From assembly GCA_035762085.1 (NCBI GenBank), contig DASTPT010000106.1, positions 1-37,834 on the forward strand: DNA of 37,834 nucleotides, in the 5' to 3' direction. This document shows, one piece after another, positions 31,714 to 37,834 of this stretch (position 1 is the first letter of the stretch; each line of letters opens with the position of its first letter). This stretch comes from HRBIN12 sp035762085 (lineage in GTDB: Bacteria; Actinomycetota; UBA4738; HRBIN12). The notes below the pieces were generated by a model. The model was not told where the DNA came from, did no database searches, and worked only from the letters and a program-made list of their open reading frames with translations. Made by a program: the position numbers and the translations under genes.

Positions 31714-33723
31714 TTGTCCACGATCGCCGACGAGGTGGCGGCGCTCCGAGGCACGAAGCCAGCCACCTTCAAGGATCTCCTCACCCATCCGGCGTTCTCG
31801 AAGCTCCTCGCGGCGCAGACCATGTCGTCGCTCGGCGACTGGGTCGGCTTCGTCGCGGTTGCCGCCCTCGTGAAGCGCCTGGGCGGCGACGTCGCCGCGT
31901 ACGCGGTCGCCGGCGTGATGGTCGCGCGCATGCTCCCCGCGATCCTCTTCGGCCCGATCGCGGGCGTGCTCGTCGACCGCATGGACCGCAAGCGGATGAT
32001 GATGCTCGCCGATCTGAGCCGAGCCGCGCTGTACGCGACGATGCCGTTCCTCGGCAAGCTGTCGCTCATCTTCCTCGTCTCGTTCGTGATCGAGTGCTTC
32101 TCGCTGTTGTGGAGCCCGGCGCGCGATGCCAGCCTGCCCAACCTCGTCCCGCGCCGCCAGCTCGCGAACGCGAACTCGCTCGGTCTCGTCACCACCTACG
32201 GCACGTTGCCTCTGGGCGGCCTGATCTTCGCGTTCTTGGCCGGCGGCTCGGATCTGATCCCGTGGCTGAGCGACAATCCCGAGGCCCTGCCGCTCCTGCT
32301 CGACGGCGCGACGTTCCTGTTCTCAGCCTTCATGCTGAGCCGCATCAGGTTCCCCCCACCGAGCGCCCGAACCGGCGAGAAGCTCGACATGTCGCGCGTC
32401 GGCCGGGACATCGTGGATGGCCTGCGCTTCCTACGGGAGAGCACGCTCGCATCGGCCATGACGCTCGGCATCGTCGTCGCGTTCACGTCGGTGGGGGCGG
32501 TGCTCGCGATCGGGCCCCTCTTCGCGGACGACACGCTCGGGGCCGGCAACACCGGCTGGGGGATCCTCGTCACCTCGTTCGGCGTGGGCATGGCGATCGG
32601 CATGGGGCTCTCGAACAAGATGGTGGATCTCGTGGAGCGTGAGCACGTCTTCGTCTGGTCGCTGCTCGCCGCCGCGGGCACCCTGTTCGCGCTCGCGGCC
32701 ATGCCGAGCATCGAGCTCGCGTCGATCCTGACCGTGATCCTCGGCGTCTTCTGTGGGTCCGCTTGGGTGAGCGGCTACGTCCTGTTGCAGGAGAACGTCG
32801 AGGACGAGTTCCGTGGGCGGACGTTCGGGGCGCTCACGGTGCTCTCGAGGCTGGGACTGTTCCTGTCGCTCGCCGCCTTCCCGGTCCTCGCGGGTATCGT
32901 TGGGTCCCGTGAGGTCTTCGTCGCGGATGAGCGCATCGATCTGTCCGGCACGCGCGTCGCGCTCTGGGTCGCGGGCGCGATGGTCGTCATCGCGACGCTG
33001 TTCACCCGTCGGGGCCTGTCCCGGTTCCGGATCAGTCGTCCGCAACCCCTCGCGCTGGTGCCGAAGCTGAAGCGGGCTCCGTCGAAGGGCGTGTTCATCG
33101 CCTTCGAAGGCGTCGAGGGCTCGGGCAAGGGCACCCAGATCCGGATGGTGAAGGAGTACCTGGAGGCCGACGGCGTGGACGTCCTCGTCACGCGGGAGCC
33201 GGGCGGCACCGTCGTCGGGGAGAAGCTGCGCGAGCTGTTGCTGGACCACGACACCGGCGCGGTCGAGGCCCGGACGGAGGCCCTGCTGTTCGCCGCCAGC
33301 CGATCGCAACACGTGACGTCCGTGATCCGGCCCGCACTGGCCGAGGGGAAGGTCGTGATCTGCGATCGCTACATCGACTCGAGCCTCGCGTACCAGGGCG
33401 GGGCGCGAGGGCTCGGCGAGCAGGACGTCCTCACGCTCAACGTGTGGGCGACGCAGGGGCTCTTCCCCGACCTCACGATCCTGCTTCACCTGGAGCCGGA
33501 GGCCGGCCTGCTCCGCTCGCTCGAGGAGCCCGACCGGATCGAGGTCGAGGGTGGCGAGTTCCACGCGAAGGTCGCCGACGCCTACCTGAAGATCGCCGAG
33601 GAGCACCCCGAGCGCTTCATCGTGATCGACGCCGACGACACGCCCGAGCGCGTGCACGAGCAGGTCGTTGAGGCGCTGAAGCGCGTGCTGAAGGAGCGGG
33701 AGGAGGACGACGACGCCGGCTGA
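31714..33723 (+). CDS. tmk: MFS transporter fused to thymidylate kinase
   Basis: The 669-residue protein has two parts. Residues about 20-430 are a 12-helix MFS permease with GPIAGVLVDRMDRKRMM, the MFS loop motif. Residues about 455-669 are dTMP kinase: P-loop EGVEGSGKGTQ, TREPGGT, RTEALLFAASRSQH and the DRYIDSSLAYQGGARG lid region. It phosphorylates dTMP to dTDP for DNA synthesis. MFS-Tmk fusions are known in some actinobacteria such as Streptomyces. TTG 31714 starts immediately after the topA stop, with GGAGGGG upstream, so the genes are one operon. What the MFS half moves is unknown; nucleoside supply is a guess. Confidence 0.92.
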   Translation: MSTIADEVAALRGTKPATFKDLLTHPAFSKLLAAQTMSSLGDWVGFVAVAALVKRLGGDVAAYAVAGVMVARMLPAILFGPIAGVLVDRMDRKRMMMLADLSRAALYATMPFLGKLSLIFLVSFVIECFSLLWSPARDASLPNLVPRRQLANANSLGLVTTYGTLPLGGLIFAFLAGGSDLIPWLSDNPEALPLLLDGATFLFSAFMLSRIRFPPPSARTGEKLDMSRVGRDIVDGLRFLRESTLASAMTLGIVVAFTSVGAVLAIGPLFADDTLGAGNTGWGILVTSFGVGMAIGMGLSNKMVDLVEREHVFVWSLLAAAGTLFALAAMPSIELASILTVILGVFCGSAWVSGYVLLQENVEDEFRGRTFGALTVLSRLGLFLSLAAFPVLAGIVGSREVFVADERIDLSGTRVALWVAGAMVVIATLFTRRGLSRFRISRPQPLALVPKLKRAPSKGVFIAFEGVEGSGKGTQIRMVKEYLEADGVDVLVTREPGGTVVGEKLRELLLDHDTGAVEARTEALLFAASRSQHVTSVIRPALAEGKVVICDRYIDSSLAYQGGARGLGEQDVLTLNVWATQGLFPDLTILLHLEPEAGLLRSLEEPDRIEVEGGEFHAKVADAYLKIAEEHPERFIVIDADDTPERVHEQVVEALKRVLKEREEDDDAG

Positions 33724-33736
33724 CGTTCTCGATCGC

Positions 33737-34819
33737 GTGCCCGGGCAGGACCAGGCGATGGCGTTCCTGCGGCAGGCGGCCGCGAGGCCACACCACGCGT
33801 ACCTGCTCGCCGGTCCCGAGGGTGGGGGGAAGTCGCTCGCCGCCCGCGCCTTCGCCGCCGCGATCCTGTGCGAGCGGGGCGGATGCGGCGAGTGCCGCTC
33901 CTGCCGCCTCGCGCTCGAGGACAAGCACCCGAACGAGTTCCTCGTCGAGCCCGAGGGGCGCGACATCCACGTCGAGACGGTGAAGCAGGAGATCTGGCAC
34001 CCCGCGTACCGCACGGCGCCCGAGCCCGGCCGCAAGGTCTTCGTGATCCGGGAGGCGGACCGGCTCAACCCCGCGGCGGCCGACGCGCTGCTGAAGGTGC
34101 TCGAGGAGCCGCCGGCCGACGCCGTGTTCCTGCTGCTCTCGGCGCGCCCGCACGAGCTGCCCGAGACCGTGCTCTCACGCTGCCACGTCGTGACCTTCGC
34201 GCCGCTGTCCGAGACCTTCGTGGTCCGAACGCTCACCGCCGAGGGAGCGGAGCCCGAGCGAGCCGCGCTCGCGGCGCGGCTCTCGGGCGGGAACCTCGGG
34301 CGAGCGCGGCGGCTCGCCGTCGACGACGAAGGCCTCGCGTTCCGCGAGGTGGCGCGCAAGGCGCTCGAGCGCTCGGCGGCGGGGCCGGCGGGAGCGCTCG
34401 AGGCCGCCGAGACGGTCCTCGTCGCGGCCGAGCGGTACCGCAAGGCGCTGACCGAGTCGCTGAAGGACGACCTCGCGCCGTTCCTGGACGGGTCCGGGCG
34501 GCCGGAGGAGGCGTACCGCGGCGCGGTTCGACGGCTCGAGGAGCGCCACAAGCGCCGGGTCCGGCGCGCCGAGCGCGACTACGTGGACTGGGTGCTGCTG
34601 GCGGCCGCGGCGATCCTCCGCGACCGCGTCGTCGCCGCGGTCGGAGGCGGCGACGAGCTGTTGATGAACCCGGATCTCGACCCGGCGGCGGAGCCCGTCC
34701 GGGTCTCGGCGGCGGGGGTGGGGGCGCTCGAGGAGGCGCGCGCCGCGCTCGCCGAGGAGCTGAACCTGAACGCCCGGCTCGTGCTCGAGCGGGCGTTCCT
34801 CCAGGTCGGGAGCTCCTGA
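33737..34819 (+). CDS. holB: DNA polymerase III delta' subunit (HolB)
   Basis: The 360-residue protein has the clamp-loader fold: PGQDQAMAFLRQAA, P-loop LLAGPEGGGKS, a four-Cys zinc module (CERGGCGECRSC), VFVIREADRLNPAAADALLKVLEEPP and SARPHELPETVLSRC. The delta' subunit helps load the sliding clamp. Homology seems to start with VLDRVPGQ four codons before GTG 33737, where the codon is GTT. No ATG, GTG or TTG lies in frame between an upstream stop and that point. The stated start is therefore the first conventional codon, and the true one may be non-canonical. The gene follows tmk by 13 nt, the usual actinobacterial order. Confidence 0.9.
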   Translation: MPGQDQAMAFLRQAAARPHHAYLLAGPEGGGKSLAARAFAAAILCERGGCGECRSCRLALEDKHPNEFLVEPEGRDIHVETVKQEIWHPAYRTAPEPGRKVFVIREADRLNPAAADALLKVLEEPPADAVFLLLSARPHELPETVLSRCHVVTFAPLSETFVVRTLTAEGAEPERAALAARLSGGNLGRARRLAVDDEGLAFREVARKALERSAAGPAGALEAAETVLVAAERYRKALTESLKDDLAPFLDGSGRPEEAYRGAVRRLEERHKRRVRRAERDYVDWVLLAAAAILRDRVVAAVGGGDELLMNPDLDPAAEPVRVSAAGVGALEEARAALAEELNLNARLVLERAFLQVGSS

Positions 34820-34866
34820 GCACTCGTCGCGTCGCGCATGCGAGTCTCCGAACGCCCCCACGGGAA

Positions 34867-34882
34867 GTGGTGCTGGCATCAC
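34867..34882. promoter_or_regulatory. Palindrome upstream of the single-domain response regulator
   Basis: GTGGTGCTGGCATCAC is a 16-bp palindrome with one mismatched pair outside the central TG, 49 nt before ATG 34932. Its core GRTGCTGRCAYC recurs at 35346 and 35421. The region 34820-34931 holds nothing else except the AGGAGGAG ribosome-binding site. Confidence 0.4.
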
Positions 34883-34931
34883 TGACGCTCGCGTGTCGGG
34901 GTGCGACGCTGGGCGCAGGAGGAGCCTTGAC

Positions 34932-35303
34932 ATGCCCGTACGCGTGCTCATCGTCGACGACCAGGAGCCGTTCCGGATGGCGGCCAGGATGGTCGTCGAC
35001 GCCACCGAGGGGTTCGAGATCGTCGGCGAGGCCGAGACCGGCGAGGAGTCGGTCGACCGGGCGCGCGAGCTCGCGCCGGACCTCGTGCTGATGGACGTGA
35101 ACCTGCCGGGGATCGACGGGCTCGAGGCCACGCGCCGGATCCTCGCCGAGGGCGACGGCTCGGTGGTCGTGCTGCTGCTCTCGACCTACGAGGAGGAGGA
35201 GTACGCGCCACGGGCCGCCGAGTGCGGCGCGGCCGCGTACGTCCCGAAGGCCGTCTTCGGGCCCGACCGCCTCGAGCAGGCCTGGGCGACCGCGATGAGC
35301 TGA
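34932..35303 (+). CDS. Single-domain response regulator (receiver only)
   Basis: The 123-residue protein is a complete receiver domain with no output domain. It has VLIVDDQEPFR, phospho-acceptor Asp near residue 55 (DLVLMDVNLPGIDGLEA), STYEEEEYAP and AYVPKAVFG with the conserved Lys. The EEEEYAP stretch resembles the NarL/FixJ-type receivers found nearby. ATG 34932 follows AGGAGGAG at good spacing. It might act as a phosphate sink or by protein contact. No histidine kinase is adjacent. Confidence 0.85.
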   Translation: MPVRVLIVDDQEPFRMAARMVVDATEGFEIVGEAETGEESVDRARELAPDLVLMDVNLPGIDGLEATRRILAEGDGSVVVLLLSTYEEEEYAPRAAECGAAAYVPKAVFGPDRLEQAWATAMS

Positions 35304-35332
35304 CGGGCCTCCTCCGGGACGGGCCCTCGCCA

Positions 35333-35434
35333 CGTCCATGGGCGCGATGCTGACATCCCGGGGCTCCGCGTCCATGGGGGTACCCCGCACGCCGCCGCGT
35401 CGGAACCTCACGACCGGCGGGGTGCTGGCACCCC
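35333..35434. promoter_or_regulatory. Cluster of palindromes and a direct repeat between two signalling genes
   Basis: The 209-bp gap 35304-35512 holds CGTCCATGGG twice (35333-35342, 35369-35378) and the related core GATGCTGACATC (35346-35357). It also has the perfect palindrome GGGGTACCCC (35377-35386) and GGGGTGCTGGCACCCC (35419-35434), which is perfect apart from the central TG. A -10-like TACCGT at 35482-35487 and AAGGAGGAG precede the stress protein gene. Confidence 0.45.
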
Positions 35435-35512
35435 CGGCGCCCTGTGGTGGGGGCCGGGTCGTCCGGCGCGCTCGGCCGCCGTACCGTGGCCGCGAAGGAG
35501 GAGGCGAGCCCG

Positions 35513-35924
35513 ATGCGGAAGATCCTGGTGGGCACCGACACGTCGGCGGCGGCGGATCTCGCGGTGCGCCAGGCGGCGCGGCTCGCCGAGATGGACGGGG
35601 CGGAGCTGCTCGTCCTGCGGGTGCGATCGAACGGCTCCGGCTCACAGCGACGTCGCCGATCCGAGGAAGCCGGCCGACCCCGGCCGCTACCTGGAGGAGA
35701 TGTCCCGGCGGTTCCCGCGAGTCCGTGTCCGCGCCTGGAGCGAGGAGGGAGCGCCGGCGGAGCGGATCGTCCACGTCGCCGAAGCCGAGCGCGTGGACGC
35801 GATCGTGCTGGGGAACCGCGGGACGCGCGGCTCGTGGTGGCGGGTGCGGGACAGCGTGCCGAACATCGTGCTCCGGCACGCGCCGTGCTCGGTCTACATC
35901 GTCGACACGAGGGCGGCGCAGTGA
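35513..35924 (+). pseudogene. Universal stress protein gene with a frameshift
   Basis: From ATG 35513 the frame gives MRKILVGTDTSAAADLAV and AELLVLRV, the start of a USP. Near 35621-35630 this frame turns into Arg/Ser-rich noise. The coding sense continues in the next frame (one extra base relative to an intact gene): RTAPAHSDVADPRKPADPG, RYLEEMSRRF, then AERVDAIVLGNRGTRGSWW and HAPCSVYIVDT, ending at TGA 35924. The combined length, about 137 residues, is normal for a USP. The ATP-loop motif G-2x-G-9x-G(S/T) reads GNRG...RDS. This could be a real inactivation, programmed slippage or a sequencing or assembly error. A strong AAGGAGGAG precedes the start. Confidence 0.75.
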
Positions 35925-35926
35925 CG

Positions 35927-36595
35927 CTAGGCGTGCTCGCGCTCGCGCAGGAACGCGAGGACGGCCATCACGCGGCGGTGGACCTCGGGCTCCTCGGACA
36001 GCGCGAGCTTGTGGAACAGGGAGTTGATGTGCTTCTCGACGGCGCGCTCGGTGAGGAACAGCGACTTGGCGATCGCCGCGTTGTTCTTGCCCTGCGCCAT
36101 CTGCTCGAGCACCTCGCGCTCGCGACCGGTGAGCTGCGCGAGCGGCGAGTGCGCCACCCGGTCCTTCGCCGACACGAGGGCCTCCACGACCCTCGCGTCC
36201 AGCACCGAGCCACCCGCCGAGACCTCGTTCAGCGCCCGAACGAGCTCACTCACGTCGGCGACCCGCTCCTTCAGCAGGTACCCGAGCCCCGCGGCCCCGT
36301 CCTTCAGGAGCTCGTAGGCGTACTCCTCCTCGGCGAACTGAGACAGGACCACGACCCCGATCTCGGGGTGCTCGCCGCGGATCTTCCGGGCGGCGTCGAT
36401 GCCCTCGGTCGTGTTCGTCGGGGGCATCCGGATGTCGGTGAGGACCGCATCCGGCCGGAGCTCGTCGACGGCGAGCAGGAGCTCCTCGAAATCGGTCGCC
36501 GTCCCCACCAGGTCGACCTCGCGCGAGTTCGCGAGCAGGGCGGCCGTGCCCTCCCGGACGAGGTAGTTGTCCTCGGCGAACACGACGCGGATCAC
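35927..36595 (-). CDS. NarL/FixJ-family response regulator
   Basis: The 222-residue protein has a receiver domain with AEDN at 7-10, phospho-acceptor Asp54 (AVLTDIRMPP) and Lys109 (GYLLKER). A LuxR-type helix-turn-helix sits at about 154-200 (LTGREREVLEQMAQGKNNAAIAKSLFLTERAVEKHI). It should act as a DNA-binding regulator when phosphorylated. GTG 36595 lies 6 nt after TAGCAT, so the mRNA is probably leaderless. It is divergent from, and paralogous to, the regulator-cyclase gene: both begin IRVV..(A/G)EDN..LVREG. Its stop is 2 nt from the stress protein stop. Confidence 0.92.
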   Translation of the reverse strand: MIRVVFAEDNYLVREGTAALLANSREVDLVGTATDFEELLLAVDELRPDAVLTDIRMPPTNTTEGIDAARKIRGEHPEIGVVVLSQFAEEEYAYELLKDGAAGLGYLLKERVADVSELVRALNEVSAGGSVLDARVVEALVSAKDRVAHSPLAQLTGREREVLEQMAQGKNNAAIAKSLFLTERAVEKHINSLFHKLALSEEPEVHRRVMAVLAFLREREHA

Positions 36596-36601
36596 GGCGG
36601 C

Positions 36602-36607
36602 ATGCTA
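36602..36607 (-). promoter_or_regulatory. -10 box (TAGCAT) for the NarL-type regulator
   Basis: Minus-strand TAGCAT ends 6 nt before GTG 36595, within the 38-bp divergent region shared with the regulator-cyclase gene. Confidence 0.5.
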
Positions 36608-36633
36608 CACAGTCGGTCGGTGGGGGAGCCGTC

Positions 36634-37834
36634 GTGACGATCCGGGTCGTCCTCGGAGAGGACAACGTCCTCGTGCGCGAGGGCGTCCGAGCGCTGCTCG
36701 AGTCCTACGACGACGTCGAGGTGGTGGGCGTCGCCGCCGACGCGCCCTCGCTCCTGTCCGCCGCCTCCGAGCACGCACCGGACGTCGTCGTCACCGACAT
36801 CAAGATGCCGCCGAGCTTCCAGCTCGAGGGCATCGACTGCGCGCACGCGATCCGAGCATCGCACCCGGAGACCGGCGTGGTCGTGCTCTCCTCGCACGAC
36901 GACGAGGCGTACGCGATCGCGCTCCTCGGCAATGGGCAGAGCGGGCTGGCGTACCTGCTGAAGGACCGCATCGCGCAGGGAGACGAGCTCGTGCGCGCGA
37001 TCCGCGAGGTGCATTCGGGTGGGAGCGTCGTGGACCCCACGATCGCGGAGCGGATCTCCGGCAGGCGCGAGACCGAGCAGGCCGACCGCGAACTCCTCGA
37101 CCTCATGGCGCAGGGACTCGGCTACGAGGACATGGCGGCCAGGCTCCGCACGACGCCGGAGGCCGTCGACCGGCGGGTGACCGGGCTGTTCACGCGGATG
37201 GCGACGGGCGCGGGCGCCGGCGAGGCGAGCGCCGTCGACGGCATGAAGCGGCTCCACGCTGCGGTCGTCGCGAAACAGGCCGCGGCGTCGACGCTCTCGT
37301 CGTACGTGCCGCACCGCGTCGCCGAGCGCCTGGCCGCCGGCGACATCGTGCAGGAGGAGCTCGAGGTCACGGTGCTCTTCAGCGATATCCGCGGGTTCTC
37401 GACGATCGCCGAGCGGTTGTCGGCTCGCGAGATCGCCGACGTCGTCGGACGTCACCTCCGCGCGATGGCCGAGATCGTCGTCGAGCACGGCGGCACGATC
37501 GACAAGTTCCAGGGCGATGCGGTGATGGCGGTCTTCGGCGCGCCGGACCCGCTGCCCGACCATGCCGAGCGCGCCCTGCGCTGCGCCGTCGCGATGCAGC
37601 GGCGGCAGGCCGAGCTGAACGCGCAGGGGTGGGGCACCGACGCGATCGACGCCCTGCACGTCGGGATCGGTGTCAACACCGGACGGGTGGTCGCCGGCGC
37701 CGTCGGCGGCGGCGGCCGGCTCGAGTACACCGTGGTGGGCGACGCGGTCAACGTGGCGAGCCGCCTGCAAGCGGAGGCAGCGGGCGGGGAGATCCTGGCG
37801 AGCGCGTCGACCGTCGAGGCGGCGGACACGATCG
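36634..37834 (+). CDS. Response regulator with C-terminal class III adenylate cyclase domain (partial, runs off the right edge)
   Basis: At least 400 residues are present and the frame is open at the edge. Residues 1-130 are a receiver domain with GEDN at 8-11, Asp55 (VVVTDIKMPP) and Lys110 (YLLKDR). Residues about 148-192 look like a degraded LuxR helix-turn-helix (LLDLMAQGLGYEDMAARLRTT). A helical linker (KQAAASTLSSYVPHRVAERL) leads to a class III cyclase domain from about 243: metal Asp251 (FSDIRGFS), Lys291 and Asp295 (DKFQGDAVMAVFG), and VVGDAVNVASRLQ. The Lys is the adenine-selecting type, so cAMP synthesis is expected. GTG 36634 follows GGGGGAG at 6 nt. The gene is divergent from its paralogue at 35927-36595. 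Confidence 0.9.
   Translation, partial: MTIRVVLGEDNVLVREGVRALLESYDDVEVVGVAADAPSLLSAASEHAPDVVVTDIKMPPSFQLEGIDCAHAIRASHPETGVVVLSSHDDEAYAIALLGNGQSGLAYLLKDRIAQGDELVRAIREVHSGGSVVDPTIAERISGRRETEQADRELLDLMAQGLGYEDMAARLRTTPEAVDRRVTGLFTRMATGAGAGEASAVDGMKRLHAAVVAKQAAASTLSSYVPHRVAERLAAGDIVQEELEVTVLFSDIRGFSTIAERLSAREIADVVGRHLRAMAEIVVEHGGTIDKFQGDAVMAVFGAPDPLPDHAERALRCAVAMQRRQAELNAQGWGTDAIDALHVGIGVNTGRVVAGAVGGGGRLEYTVVGDAVNVASRLQAEAAGGEILASASTVEAADTI

Noticed and set aside
28315..31788. Minus-strand open frame of over 1100 codons opposite topA
   Set aside because: Only the DedA part (to 29034) has family motifs. The remainder is low-complexity antisense of topA, which is unambiguous on the plus strand.
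1..37834. tRNA, rRNA, insertion sequence or prophage
   Set aside because: No cloverleaf, rRNA-like or transposase/integrase sequence was found by reading both strands. Gaps are short, and none over 320 bases is free of genes.

Overview
The window is very GC-rich DNA with nearly all codon third positions G or C, GTG/TTG starts common beside ATG, and dense packing. It looks like a member of the Actinomycetota, probably a deep or uncultured lineage. Three things support this: an OB-fold protein beside two TrkA/RCK proteins and a large APC permease (the arrangement around Rv2690c-Rv2694c in Mycobacterium); topA followed by an MFS-thymidylate kinase fusion and holB; and many genes whose start codon lies only 6-10 nt after a TANNNT -10 box, as expected for leaderless transcription. 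I see no tRNA, rRNA, insertion sequence, prophage or CRISPR array. The lineage is inference; nothing here fixes a genus.

Layout. 1-2.7 kb: the 3' end of an MttB-like methyltransferase, a lipid-linked-oligosaccharide flippase fused to a GNAT domain, and a poorly explained stretch with a possible 49-residue ORF. 2.7-8.7 kb (minus strand): a LOG-like protein overlapping an MrfA/YprA-type DNA helicase, a cation/Ca2+ exchanger, an LCP cell-wall ligase and a membrane-anchored secreted protein. 8.8-14.7 kb (plus): NhaA, a CBS protein coupled to an ArsB/NhaD-type transporter, a K+-independent H+-pumping pyrophosphatase and an OB-fold protein. 14.8-24.2 kb: a small secreted repeat protein, two RCK proteins, two KimA-like potassium permeases with duplicated cytoplasmic tails, a short KdpD/KdpE pair between the permeases, and an HD-domain hydrolase overlapping the second permease. 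24.2-29.0 kb: a conserved Cys-rich protein, tryptophanase, a ZIP transporter, YihY/BrkB, a GNAT enzyme and DedA. 29.2-34.8 kb: topA, MFS::tmk, holB. 34.9-37.8 kb: a signalling cluster with a single-domain response regulator, a frameshifted universal stress protein, a NarL-type regulator, and a divergent paralogue carrying an adenylate cyclase domain that is cut by the window edge.

How the genes may work together. The central 15 kb is dominated by monovalent-cation and proton handling. The most interesting unit is potassium: RCK proteins, KimA-type permeases and KdpDE sit together without kdpFABC or trkH in the window. KdpDE therefore plausibly controls KimA-type uptake, with RCK proteins and perhaps a nucleotide second messenger acting after translation. 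The right end is a second signalling unit, with several palindromes of related sequence in its non-coding DNA.
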